From an uncultured Eubacteriales bacterium (GTDB lineage Bacteria; Bacillota; Clostridia; Oscillospirales; Oscillospiraceae), in assembly GCA_900546255.1 (NCBI GenBank), contig URCB01000045.1:1-13584 (forward strand): a stretch of 13,584 nucleotides of DNA, written 5' to 3'. Of the stretch, positions 1-7,588 are shown piece by piece. The position numbers and the translations under genes are program-made. Below the pieces are notes generated by a model. It ran no database searches and was not told the origin of the DNA. It saw only the letters and a program-made list of their open reading frames with translations. Every line of letters starts with the position of its first letter. The stretch's first letter is position 1.

Positions 1-73
1 CTAGAGAAAGCCTGGATCCCCCGCCCGGGACCGGGCGGGAACCCACCCCGCAGGTCTGGACCTGCGGCGGTCC
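1..73 (+). repeat. Structured terminal repeat, left copy
   Basis: The first 56 bases match the reverse complement of 13521-13575 with a single one-base indel, and a weaker match runs to base 73 (13504 in the other copy). The unit folds into consecutive hairpins: arms 20-28 and 31-39 (CCCGCCCGG / CCGGGCGGG, 2-base loop) and arms 48-56 and 59-67 (CCGCAGGTC / GACCTGCGG, 2-base loop). The left end begins inside a third palindrome that is complete in the other copy. No coding sequence is visible in it. It is probably a dispersed genomic repeat at which the assembly ended; that last point is inference. Confidence 0.85.
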
Positions 74-113
74 CAACGGAACCACCTGCCGCTCCCGGCA
101 CCTCCCGCCCGTC

Positions 114-142
114 TTGACTTTTTGAAGCGGAAACCGTACAAT
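114..142 (+). promoter_or_regulatory. Promoter of the cysteine desulfurase gene
   Basis: TTGACT at 114-119 and TACAAT at 137-142 are separated by exactly 17 bases, each one mismatch from the sigma-A consensus. Transcription would start near 149, giving a leader of about 30 bases that contains the ribosome binding site GAGGGG at 165-170. Confidence 0.8.
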
Positions 143-178
143 GAAAGCCAATGTTTGGAGAAACGAGGGGACCAAGGA

Positions 179-1321
179 ATGGAACCGATCTATTTTGACC
201 ACGCCGCCACCACCCGGGTGCTGCCGGAGGCCGCCCAGGCGGCCCTCCGTGCCATGACGGAGGAGTATGGCAACCCGTCCTCCCTGTACGCCCTGGGGAC
301 CCGGGCAGCCAAGGCGCTGGCCGCCCACCGGGAGGCGGTGGCCCAGGCCCTGGGCTGCCAGGCCGGGGAGGTCATCTTCACCTCCGGAGGTACCGAGGGG
401 GACAACTGGGCCATCTCCCTGGCGGCCCACCTGGGGCGGCATCGGGGCAAGCACATCATCACCACCGCCGTGGAGCACGCGGCGGTGCTGGAACCCTGCA
501 AGGCCCTGGAGGCCCAGGGGTACCAGGTCACCTACCTCACCCCCGGCCCCGACGGGCGGGTGAAGGTGGCCGACCTGGAGGCCGCCCTCCGGCCGGACAC
601 GGTGCTGGTGTCCATGATGCTGGTGAACAACGAGACCGGGGCCATCCAGCCGGTGAAGGAGGCCGGGCAGGTGATGAAACGCTGCCGTTCCCAGGCCCTT
701 CTCCACACCGACGCCATCCAGGGGTTTCTGAAAATCCCCTTCACCCCCAAGGCGCTGGGGGTGGATCTGCTCACCGTGAGCGGCCATAAGATCGGGGCCA
801 TGAAGGGGTCCGGGGCGCTGTACCTCCGCGCCGGCCTCCGGGCGGTGCCTCTGCTCCGGGGGGGCGGGCAGGAGAAGGGCCTGCGCTCCGGCACGGAACC
901 CACCCCCCAGATCGCCGCCCTGGCCGCCGCCTGCACCCTGGGCAAGGCGGCGCTGGAGGACCACCAGACCTATCTCACCCATCTGAAGACCTACGCCCTG
1001 GCAGCTTTCCAGAAGGCGGTGCCGGGGCTGGTGGTGGTGGCCGCCGGGGATGCCCCCCACATCTGCGCCATCTCCCTGCCGGGGTACCCCAGCCAGGTGG
1101 TGGTGCGCTGGCTCAGTGACCAGGGGTTCTGCCTGTCGGCGGGGTCGGCCTGCCACCGGGGACAGGCCAGCCATGTGTACGCCGCCATGGGCCTGTCCAA
1201 GCCCGTGCGGGACGGGATGCTCCGGGTGTCCTTCGGGCCGGAAAACACCCAGGAGGAGGTGGACCGGCTGGCCCAGGCCCTGGGCACGGCCACCCAAGTG
1301 CTGCTGCCGGCCGGGCGGTGA
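179..1321 (+). CDS. nifS: Cysteine desulfurase, NifS/IscS family (PLP-dependent)
   Basis: This 380-residue cytosolic enzyme should remove sulfur from L-cysteine, giving alanine and an enzyme persulfide for Fe-S cluster or thio-cofactor synthesis. Visible family features are the N-terminal DHAATT (7-12), GNPSS (31-35), TSGGTEGDN (68-76) that grips the PLP phosphate, His100, NNETG (150-154), Asp178/Gln181, the PLP Schiff-base lysine in SGHK (Lys204), RSGTE (236-240), and the catalytic cysteine in SAGSAC (Cys325). Length is normal for the family. The ATG at 179 is chosen because GAGGGG lies 8 bases upstream; an in-frame TTG at 122 would start inside the promoter. No iscU, thiI or mnmA gene is adjacent, so the sulfur acceptor cannot be named. 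The gene has its own promoter and terminator, so it appears monocistronic. The class is certain; the precise pathway is not. Confidence 0.93.
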   Translation: MEPIYFDHAATTRVLPEAAQAALRAMTEEYGNPSSLYALGTRAAKALAAHREAVAQALGCQAGEVIFTSGGTEGDNWAISLAAHLGRHRGKHIITTAVEHAAVLEPCKALEAQGYQVTYLTPGPDGRVKVADLEAALRPDTVLVSMMLVNNETGAIQPVKEAGQVMKRCRSQALLHTDAIQGFLKIPFTPKALGVDLLTVSGHKIGAMKGSGALYLRAGLRAVPLLRGGGQEKGLRSGTEPTPQIAALAAACTLGKAALEDHQTYLTHLKTYALAAFQKAVPGLVVVAAGDAPHICAISLPGYPSQVVVRWLSDQGFCLSAGSACHRGQASHVYAAMGLSKPVRDGMLRVSFGPENTQEEVDRLAQALGTATQVLLPAGR

Positions 1322-1336
1322 GTGTGCGGAACTTCC

Positions 1337-1366
1337 AAAAAACACCCCCCTTCGGGGGTGTTTTTT
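1337..1366 (+). terminator. Intrinsic terminator after the cysteine desulfurase gene
   Basis: A perfect 13-bp stem (arms 1337-1349 and 1354-1366, core CACCCCC/GGGGGTG) with a CTTC loop ends in six T. The mirrored A-tract means it could also work on the opposite strand, although no gene there needs it. Confidence 0.95.
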
Positions 1367-1439
1367 GCGTTTCCAGGGCATAGGATGAAAGTGGGCCCGG
1401 AAAAACGTGTCAAAAATCGAAAAAATTTTTCGTTTCCTC

Positions 1440-1468
1440 TTGCAAATATGCAGGATGCTTACTATAAT
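1440..1468 (+). promoter_or_regulatory. Promoter of the aminotransferase gene, with upstream A/T tract
   Basis: TTGCAA at 1440-1445 and a perfect TATAAT at 1463-1468 are spaced by 17 bases. Just upstream lies an A/T-rich palindrome, CGAAAAAATTTTTCG at 1418-1432, placed like an UP element or an upstream operator. The leader to the ATG at 1527 is about 50 bases. Confidence 0.85.
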
Positions 1469-1526
1469 ATTTCATCGAATACGAAAAAAGCATTGAGATT
1501 AGATGTAATTGGGAGGCCGGCAACCT

Positions 1527-2720
1527 ATGAAACCACTTTCTACCTTAGCCCAGTCCGTCCGGGCATCCACCACCATGGCCATCGACACGCAGTTTAAAAA
1601 GATGCGGGCCGAGGGCATCGACGTCATCGGCTTCAGCGTGGGGGAGCCCGATTTCCCCACCCCGGAACGCATCAAGCAGGCGGGCATCCGGGCCATTGAG
1701 GCAGACCAGACCAAGTACACCCCCACCCCCGGCACCCTGGCCGTCCGCCAGGCGGTGTGCCAGCGGCTGGCGGCGGACTGGGGCCTGCACTACACCACCG
1801 ACGAGGTGGTGGTCACCGGCGGCGGCAAGCCGGTGCTGTACACCGCCCTGAAGGCCCTGGTGAACCCGGGGGACGAGGTCATCCTCCCTGCGCCCTACTG
1901 GGTGAGTTACTATGAACTGATTCAAATGGTGGGGGGCACCCCCGTGGTGGTGGAGACCACCGAGGAGAACGGGTTTAACCTCACCCCCCAGCAGCTCCGC
2001 CAGGCCATCACCCCCAAGACCAAGGCGCTGATCCTCAACAGCCCCTCCAACCCCACGGGGATGATTTACAGCCGCCAGCACCTGGAGGACCTGGCCCAGG
2101 TGTGCCTGGAGGCCGACCTCTACGTCATTGCCGATGAGATGTACAGCAAGCTCATCTTCGATGGAAAGGAGTTCGTCTCCTTCCCCACCCTGTCGGAGGC
2201 GGTGAAGGCCCACACCATCCTGGTCAACGGGGCCTCCAAGACCTACGCCATGACGGGCTGGCGCATCGGCTTTGCCGCAGCCAGCCGGGAGATCATCCAG
2301 GTGATGAACAACTACCTCAGCCACAGCCTCTCCGGCACCTGCTCCATCGCCCAGGCGGCGGCAGCGGAGGCCTTCGGCGGCCCCCAGGAGGAGATTGAGG
2401 CCATGCGCCAGGCCTTTGAGACCCGGCGGAACTACCTCTATGACCGGATGTCCCAGATCCCGGGGGTCCACCCCGTCCGGTCGGAGGCCACCTTCTATAT
2501 GCTGATGAACCTCTCCCAGCTCATCGGCAAAACCCTGTACGGGGTGGAGATTCACGATGCCGACGACTTTGCCAACGTCTTCCTGAAGGAGGGCCTGGTG
2601 GCGGTGGTGCCCTGCACAGGCTTTGGGGCGCCCCACTATGTCCGGTGGTCCTTCGCCGTGTCCATGGAGAACATCAAGGAGGGCATGGACCGGCTGGAGA
2701 AGTTCTTGAAAAACGCCTGA
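1527..2720 (+). CDS. Class I/II pyridoxal-phosphate aminotransferase, aspartate aminotransferase-like (subgroup Ib type)
   Basis: This is a 397-residue cytosolic PLP enzyme, probably transferring the amino group between aspartate and 2-oxoglutarate or a related amino acid pair. Visible features are the N-terminal GEPDF (39-43), the GGGKPVL segment (98-104) at the PLP phosphate, PYWVSY (123-128) with the aromatic residue that stacks on PLP, NSPSNPTG (171-178) with Asn175, ADEMY (202-206) with Asp203 and Tyr206, the Schiff-base lysine in GASKTY (Lys238), Arg246, and Arg374 in YVRWSF, which binds the substrate carboxylate. The ATG at 1527 is preferred because GGGAGG stands at 1511-1516; an in-frame TTG at 1509 overlaps that site. 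The PYWVSY signature fits the Bacillus/Thermus type aspartate aminotransferases, but related enzymes act on other amino acids, so the substrate is an inference. It has its own promoter and is not linked to a biosynthetic operon here. Confidence 0.92.
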   Translation: MKPLSTLAQSVRASTTMAIDTQFKKMRAEGIDVIGFSVGEPDFPTPERIKQAGIRAIEADQTKYTPTPGTLAVRQAVCQRLAADWGLHYTTDEVVVTGGGKPVLYTALKALVNPGDEVILPAPYWVSYYELIQMVGGTPVVVETTEENGFNLTPQQLRQAITPKTKALILNSPSNPTGMIYSRQHLEDLAQVCLEADLYVIADEMYSKLIFDGKEFVSFPTLSEAVKAHTILVNGASKTYAMTGWRIGFAAASREIIQVMNNYLSHSLSGTCSIAQAAAAEAFGGPQEEIEAMRQAFETRRNYLYDRMSQIPGVHPVRSEATFYMLMNLSQLIGKTLYGVEIHDADDFANVFLKEGLVAVVPCTGFGAPHYVRWSFAVSMENIKEGMDRLEKFLKNA

Positions 2721-2773
2721 GTTTTTTCCGTAACCGAGGATTGCCCCAGGAACCTGGTTTGCCTGGGACAGGG

Positions 2774-2812
2774 AACCGGCCCGGCGCTGTATCCTACAGC
2801 GCCGGGCCGGTT
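2774..2812. terminator. Perfect 18-bp hairpin between convergent genes
   Basis: Arms 2774-2791 (AACCGGCCCGGCGCTGTA) and 2795-2812 are perfectly complementary with a TCC loop. The hairpin sits between the ends of the aminotransferase (+) and the flavoprotein (-). Neither strand has a T-tract after it, so it is not a textbook intrinsic terminator. A role as a bidirectional transcription stop or an RNA 3'-end protector is inferred from position. Confidence 0.7.
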
Positions 2813-2840
2813 CGTTCAGAAAAGAAAAGGGAAAGCGGCG

Positions 2841-4463
2841 TTACGGGGCCAGCAGGTCCAACAGCTGGGGCAGGGACTTTTTTCCAAAGACCACCTGCTG
2901 GCCGTGGTTGACCACCAGGCAGGGCACGCTCATCACCTGGTAGCGGTCCCGCAGGGCGGGGAAGTGGTTGAGGTCATAGGCCTGGGCGGTGACCTGGCCG
3001 CTGGCTGCCGCCAAACGCTGGGCGGCGGTCACCAGGTCGGGACACATGGTGCAGGAGAGGGAGACCAGGATCTGCAGGTCCACCGGTGCCCGGAGGGCCT
3101 GGATGGCCTGTTCCGTGGCCCCGTCCAGGGCCTGCCCTGGGCCGGCGGCGTTGTACAGCCCCAGGACGAAGGCGGTGAACTCATGGCCCCCCGGCACGCC
3201 GTGGAAGGCCAAGCCCGTCCAGCTGCCATCGGGGCGGCACACCCGGACGCAGGGGGGCTCGGGGTCCTGCCCGGTGGTGGTGAGGGTGAGCTGGTCGGTG
3301 AGCTGGCACAGGGCCTGCATGTATGCCTCCAGCTCCCGGGAGAGGGGGGTGCCGTCCAGGGTGAGCTCCAGCACCAGGGACCCGGTCATCCGGCGGAACA
3401 CCGTCTGGAGTTGGGCCAGCATCTCCGGCGGAAAGAGGGCGTCCCCCGGTTCTGCAGGGGGAGCCCCCTCCGCCGGGGCAGGGGGGAGGACCTCCGGCGG
3501 GGTAGGGCGCAGGCCGGTGCGGGCCTGGGCGGCCGCGGCGTACTTTTCCAGCTCGGTGGCGGCCAGCGCGCCGTCCCCTACGGCGGTGACCACCTGGCGC
3601 AGAGGCTTTTGGCACACGTCCCCGGCGGCATAGAGGCCGTCGGCGGAGGTCCGCTGCCCCCGGTCGGTGAGAACATACCCCTGGTCATCCAGGTCGGCCA
3701 CGCCCTGGAGCAGTTCGGTGGCCGGTTCGTACCCGGCAAAGACGAAGAGGCCGAAGGTCTCCCCCGCCGGGGGGCGGTACTCGGTGACCTGGCCGGTCTG
3801 GGTGTTGCGGTAGCGCAGCAGGCGGAGGGCGTCGTCCCCCTCCACCCCCTCCACCTGGGTGTGGGGGAGGACGGTGATCCTCTCGTGGTCCCGGGCGGCC
3901 TGGGCCACGGAGGGGGCGCAGGAGAAGTCCGCGCCCCGGATGAGGATGGTCACATGACGGGCGTACTTGGTGAGGAACACGGCCTCCTCCGCGGCGGCAA
4001 AGCCGCCGCCCACCACGAACACATCTTTGCCGGTGAAAAACTCCCCGTCGCACGTGGCGCAGTAGGCCACGCCCCGGCCCTGGAAGGCCGCCTCCCCGGC
4101 AAAGCCCACTTTTCTGGGGTGGGCCCCGGTGGCCCACAGGACCCCGAAGCAGGACAGCGCCCCCCGGGTGGTGCGGACGGTTTTGACGTCCCCGGTCAGG
4201 TCCAGCCCCGTGACCTGGGCCAGCAGGAATTCCGCCCCGAAGGACTGGGCCTGCCGGCGCATGGTCTCGGTGAGTTCGGCGCCGCTGGCCTGGGCCACAC
4301 CGGGGTAGTTGACCACCTGGTGGGTGATGGTGACTTGGCCGCCGAAGTGGTCCTGCTCTACGATGACCACCCGGTACCGGGCCCGGGCCAAATAGAGCCC
4401 GGCGGTGAGGCCGGCGGGGCCGCCCCCCACGATGACCACGTCATAGAAGGTCTTGGGGTCCAT
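2841..4463 (-). CDS. AhpF-type peroxiredoxin reductase with reversed domain order (TrxB-like flavoprotein plus C-terminal AhpF-N-type module)
   Basis: This 540-residue cytosolic flavoprotein should pass electrons from NAD(P)H through FAD and two CxxC pairs to the peroxiredoxin encoded just upstream. Residues 1-310 form a thioredoxin-reductase core: FAD site GGGPAG (13-18), redox CATC (135-138), nucleotide site VGGG (151-154) and the FAD motif YAAGDV (278-283). A Pro/Ala-rich linker (about 311-343) leads to a double thioredoxin-fold module like the AhpF N-terminal domain, with GGHEFT (425-430), a second redox pair SLSCTMCP (Cys471, Cys474) and the cis-proline segment MSVP (511-514). In classical AhpF this module is at the N-terminus; here it is at the C-terminus. 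The ATG at 4463 shares one base with the ahpC stop (TGATG), indicating translational coupling; a longer in-frame start at 4532 lies inside ahpC and would add 23 residues before the FAD domain, so it is rejected. Function is confident; NADH or NADPH preference cannot be read. Confidence 0.92.
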   Translation of the reverse strand: MDPKTFYDVVIVGGGPAGLTAGLYLARARYRVVIVEQDHFGGQVTITHQVVNYPGVAQASGAELTETMRRQAQSFGAEFLLAQVTGLDLTGDVKTVRTTRGALSCFGVLWATGAHPRKVGFAGEAAFQGRGVAYCATCDGEFFTGKDVFVVGGGFAAAEEAVFLTKYARHVTILIRGADFSCAPSVAQAARDHERITVLPHTQVEGVEGDDALRLLRYRNTQTGQVTEYRPPAGETFGLFVFAGYEPATELLQGVADLDDQGYVLTDRGQRTSADGLYAAGDVCQKPLRQVVTAVGDGALAATELEKYAAAAQARTGLRPTPPEVLPPAPAEGAPPAEPGDALFPPEMLAQLQTVFRRMTGSLVLELTLDGTPLSRELEAYMQALCQLTDQLTLTTTGQDPEPPCVRVCRPDGSWTGLAFHGVPGGHEFTAFVLGLYNAAGPGQALDGATEQAIQALRAPVDLQILVSLSCTMCPDLVTAAQRLAAASGQVTAQAYDLNHFPALRDRYQVMSVPCLVVNHGQQVVFGKKSLPQLLDLLAP

Positions 4464-5026
4464 CACAGCTGCCCCACCAGGTCCAGGCTGGGCTTCAAGG
4501 TTTCGGCTCCGGGCTGCCACTTGGCGGGGCACACCTCGTCCCCGTGCTGGTGGACGAATTGGCAGGCCTGGACCTTCCGCAGCAGCTCGTCGGCGTTGCG
4601 GCCTACGTTGCCGGCGTTCACCTCATAGGCCACAATCTTCCCCTCGGGGTTCACCACGAAGGTGCCCCGTTCGGCCACCCCTTCGGCTTCGATGTAGACG
4701 GCGAAGTCCTGGGACAGGACGTGGGTGGGGTCGGCCAGCATGGGGTATTGGATCTTCTGGATGCGCTCCGAGGCGTCGTGCCAGGCCTTGTGGACGAAGT
4801 GGGTGTCGCAGGAGACGGCGTAGATCTCGCAGCCGATGGCCTGGAACTGGGGGTACAGGTTGGCCAAATCCTCCAGCTCTGTGGGGCAGACGAAGGTGAA
4901 GTCGGCGGGATAGAAAAAGAACACAGACCACTGGCCCAGCACGTCCGCCTTGCACACCGGGACAAAGGCGCCCTTGTGGTAGGCCTGCACCTGAAAGGGA
5001 CCAATCTCTTTTTGAATCATAGACAT
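4463..5026 (-). CDS. ahpC: Alkyl hydroperoxide reductase C, typical 2-Cys peroxiredoxin
   Basis: This 187-residue peroxiredoxin reduces hydrogen peroxide and organic hydroperoxides in the cytosol. The peroxidatic cysteine is Cys47 in FYPADFTFVCPTE, and the resolving cysteine is Cys166 in EVCPAKWQPG, in the usual C-terminal position for the AhpC/Prx1 group. VGRNADELLRK (141-151) is also typical of AhpC. Length matches the family. The ATG at 5026 is preceded by a strong GGAGGGG (5040-5034) with 7 bases between, which favours it over the second Met at codon 3. The stop overlaps the start of the flavoprotein reductase gene, so the two proteins are made as a coupled pair. Upstream lies a 16-bp palindrome (5058-5073) that may be its operator. 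No confident promoter hexamers were found. Confidence 0.97.
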   Translation of the reverse strand: MSMIQKEIGPFQVQAYHKGAFVPVCKADVLGQWSVFFFYPADFTFVCPTELEDLANLYPQFQAIGCEIYAVSCDTHFVHKAWHDASERIQKIQYPMLADPTHVLSQDFAVYIEAEGVAERGTFVVNPEGKIVAYEVNAGNVGRNADELLRKVQACQFVHQHGDEVCPAKWQPGAETLKPSLDLVGQL

Positions 5027-5057
5027 GGGGGAACCCCTCCTTTTTTAAAATCCAGAT

Positions 5058-5073
5058 GTTAGCATACGCTAAC
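5058..5073. promoter_or_regulatory. Palindrome upstream of ahpC, possible operator
   Basis: GTTAGC-ATAC-GCTAAC is a perfect 6+6 inverted repeat, 32 bases upstream of the ahpC ATG. It does not resemble a PerR box. Its half-site GCTAAC is also part of the two MarR operators at 9383 and 9896, but there the arms face the other way. On the minus strand its centre reads TATGCT, a weak -10 candidate, with no good -35. A MarR- or OhrR-type regulator is a reasonable guess. Confidence 0.5.
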
Positions 5074-5144
5074 TAAAAGGAGTGTACCATGCCCCAAAGG
5101 GGAAAGTCAATGCGGAAACGGACGGAGACCGTCCCAAAACGACG

Positions 5145-5174
5145 AAAAAAGCGGGGCCCCGTTTGGGACCCCGC
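5145..5174 (-). terminator. Intrinsic terminator of the marR-ABC exporter operon
   Basis: Read on the minus strand, a 10-bp GC-rich stem (arms 5174-5165 and 5160-5151, one G-T wobble) with a 4-base loop is followed by six T at 5150-5145. It lies 15 bases after the stop of the last ABC gene and separates that operon from ahpC. Confidence 0.92.
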
Positions 5175-5188
5175 CAGGGGAGGAATGG

Positions 5189-7588
5189 TCAGGAGACCTG
5201 CTCGAACTGGCTGTTGTACAGCTCGGCGTAGAAGCCCCCCTGCTGGAGGAGCTGGTCGTGGGTGCCGCTCTCCACGATGTCCCCCTCCCGCAGGACCAGG
5301 ATGAGGTCTGCGTTCTTGATGGTGGACAGGCGGTGGGCGATGACGAAGGAGGTGCGGTGCTCCATGAGCTGGTCCATGGCCGCCTGGATCTTCTGCTCGG
5401 TGCGGGTGTCCACGGAGGAGGTGGCCTCGTCCAGGATGAGCATGGGCTTGTCGGCGATCATGGCCCGGGCGATGGTGAGCTGCTGCTTCTGCCCCTGGGA
5501 GAGGCTCACCTGGTCGTTGAGGATGGTGTCGTACCCCTTGGGCAGGGTGCGGATGAAGTGGTGCAGGCCCACAGCCTTGCAGGCTTTCTCCATGGTCTCG
5601 TCACTGACCCCGGGGGTGCAGTAGACCAGGTTTTCCCGGACGGTGCCCTCGAAGAGCCAGGTGTCCTGGAGGACCATGCAGAAGAGGCTGTGCACCGCCT
5701 GGCGGCTGAGGTCCTTGGTGGAGATGCCGTCGATGAGGATCTCCCCCTGCTGGATCTCGTGGAAGCGCATGAGCAGGTTGACCAGGGTGGTCTTGCCCGC
5801 CCCGGTGGGGCCCACGATGGCGATCTTCTGCCCCGGCTGGGCCACGGCGGAGAAGTCGTGGATGACGGTGGTGTCGGTGTCCTCATAGCCGAAGGTCACG
5901 TGGCGGAACTCCACCTTGCCCTGGACCTGGGGCAGGGCGGTGGGCTTGCCGGCCTCGTCCTCCATCTCCTGGGCCTCCAGGAACTCGAAGACCCGCTCCC
6001 CCGCGGCGGCGGCGGACTGGAGGGACTGGACCGCCTGGGCGATCTGGGACAGGGGCTGGGTGAAGTACCGGACGTACAGCATGAAGGCCACGATGACCCC
6101 GAAGCTGATGGCGTCGTTGAGGGCCATGGCGCCCCCCACCACGCAGACGGCCACATAGCCGAAGTTGCCGATGAAGCTCATAATGGGCATCATCAAGCCG
6201 GACAGGCACTGGGCCTTGAAGTTGCTGCTGCAGAGGTTGGCGTTCATCTCGTCGAACTGGGCCTGGGCGTGGGCCTCCCCATTGTAGGCCTTCACCACGG
6301 TGTGGCCGGTGTAGATCTCCTCGATGTGGCCGTTGAGCTGGCCCAGGTGCTTTTGCTGGCGGCGGAAGTACTTCTGGCTCTTGCCCATGATGGCGAACAT
6401 CAGGGCAAAGCCCAGCAGGCTGGCCACCACCGCGGTGAGGGTCATCCAGACGTTGGTGAGGAGCATCATCACCAGGCTGCCCAGAAGGAGGACCACGGCG
6501 GAGAGCAGGCCGCCGATGCTCTGGTTCAGGGACTGGCCGATGGTGTCCACGTCGTTGGTCACCCGGGAGAGGACGTCTCCGGTGGTGGTGCGGTTATAGT
6601 ACCACATGGGCAGGCGGTTGATCTTGTGGGAGATGTCCGAGCGCATCTCCTTGGACACCCGCTGGGTGATGGTGGCCATGATCCACCCCTGCACGGCGGA
6701 GAGGACGTAGCTGATGGCGTACAGGGCCACCAGGAACAGGCCGATGCCCACCACGGTGTCCATGTCGACGGAGGGTTTGACCAGGTTGTATACCGAGGCC
6801 GGCAGGCTGTCGATGGCGGCCAGGAGGGCGTTGGTGTCGCTGCCGTCCAGGTGGGTGAACAGATCCAGCATGGCCTGCTGGTCCGCCCCGGAGAGGGTGG
6901 TGCCTTCCACATCCACGTCAGTGAACAGGGCGGCCTGGGCCTCTGCCGGCAGGTCTGTGAGGACGCCGGCCAGGGCGGCGGGGTCCTCAGAATCCAGCTG
7001 GCCCAGGGTGGTCAGCAGCTGGACCTGGTCCTGGGGGGCCAGGGTGACGCCGTGGACGGTCACCGGGGAGAGGAGGGCCTCCAGCATCCCCTCCGGCAGG
7101 GAGAGGAGGAGGGCCTGCTGCTGGCTGGGGTCTGTGGCCCCCGCCAGGCCGGCCAGGGTCTCCTGGAAGGCCTGCTTCTCGGCGGGGGTGAAGTCCGGGG
7201 AGGCCAGGATGGCCCCCGCCTTCTGGGTGAGCTGGGCCTGGTCCCCCAGGCCGGCGGAGGTGGCCTGGGTCACGGCCTCTAAGTTGTCGGTGAGGGTTTG
7301 GGAGACGGTGTCGGTGACGGTCTCCAGCATTGCCTGGTCGGGGGCGATGCCGGCGGTGATGGTGTCGGTCATGTCGGAGAGTTGATCCGGCCCTGCCAGG
7401 GTGAGCACCGTGCCCAGCACGGCGCAGAGGAGGGCCACCACCAGGGCCACCCGGTACCGGCGGCAGTAGCCCAGCAGCTTTTTCCAGGTGCCGATGAGGT
7501 CCTTGGCCTTTTCGCCCCCCCGGGCCATGCCCATGGGGCCCCCGTGGCCCCGGCGAGGGGGTGCGGATGTGGTGCGCGGTTCTTCCAT
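5189..7588 (-). CDS. ABC exporter half-transporter with large repeated extracellular insert (catalytic-site subunit)
   Basis: This 799-residue protein fuses a type-IV exporter membrane domain to a nucleotide-binding domain. It should pair with the 585-residue protein encoded immediately upstream to expel a substrate, probably a drug or peptide. Nucleotide-binding features are Walker A GPTGAGKT (593-600), Q-loop Gln641, signature LSQGQ (696-700), Walker B with catalytic Glu721 (LILDE) and H-loop His752. The first membrane helix is about 46-65 and the second about 277-300; the roughly 205 residues between them form an Ala/Asp/Thr-rich, cysteine-free extracytoplasmic insert containing three ~49-residue repeats (about 129-175, 176-224, 225-272). 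Ordinary exporters have a short loop here. The ATG at 7588 overlaps the upstream stop by one base (TAATG) and has AGGAGG 10 bases upstream. Residues 1-30 are basic and Gly-rich. The substrate cannot be read. Confidence 0.95.
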   Translation of the reverse strand: MEEPRTTSAPPRRGHGGPMGMARGGEKAKDLIGTWKKLLGYCRRYRVALVVALLCAVLGTVLTLAGPDQLSDMTDTITAGIAPDQAMLETVTDTVSQTLTDNLEAVTQATSAGLGDQAQLTQKAGAILASPDFTPAEKQAFQETLAGLAGATDPSQQQALLLSLPEGMLEALLSPVTVHGVTLAPQDQVQLLTTLGQLDSEDPAALAGVLTDLPAEAQAALFTDVDVEGTTLSGADQQAMLDLFTHLDGSDTNALLAAIDSLPASVYNLVKPSVDMDTVVGIGLFLVALYAISYVLSAVQGWIMATITQRVSKEMRSDISHKINRLPMWYYNRTTTGDVLSRVTNDVDTIGQSLNQSIGGLLSAVVLLLGSLVMMLLTNVWMTLTAVVASLLGFALMFAIMGKSQKYFRRQQKHLGQLNGHIEEIYTGHTVVKAYNGEAHAQAQFDEMNANLCSSNFKAQCLSGLMMPIMSFIGNFGYVAVCVVGGAMALNDAISFGVIVAFMLYVRYFTQPLSQIAQAVQSLQSAAAAGERVFEFLEAQEMEDEAGKPTALPQVQGKVEFRHVTFGYEDTDTTVIHDFSAVAQPGQKIAIVGPTGAGKTTLVNLLMRFHEIQQGEILIDGISTKDLSRQAVHSLFCMVLQDTWLFEGTVRENLVYCTPGVSDETMEKACKAVGLHHFIRTLPKGYDTILNDQVSLSQGQKQQLTIARAMIADKPMLILDEATSSVDTRTEQKIQAAMDQLMEHRTSFVIAHRLSTIKNADLILVLREGDIVESGTHDQLLQQGGFYAELYNSQFEQVS

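Noticed and set aside
1380..1526. Riboswitch or T-box in the aminotransferase leader
   Set aside because: The leader after the promoter is only about 50 bases and AT-rich, with no terminator-antiterminator pair or T-box sequence.
2904..4628. 574-residue open frame on the + strand opposite the flavoprotein gene
   Set aside because: Long antisense frames are common opposite GC-rich genes. Its composition is Gly/His/Val-rich low complexity with no family motif, whereas the opposite strand encodes clear FAD and CxxC motifs.
5058..5073. PerR or Fur box upstream of ahpC
   Set aside because: The palindrome GTTAGC-N4-GCTAAC lacks the TTATAAT/ATTATAA arms of a PerR box and the GATAAT pattern of Fur.
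5258..7282. 674-residue + strand frame, and a 726-residue one at 7660-9840
   Set aside because: Both are antisense to the two ABC genes, rich in Gly, His, Asp and Val, and lack a ribosome binding site or recognisable domain.
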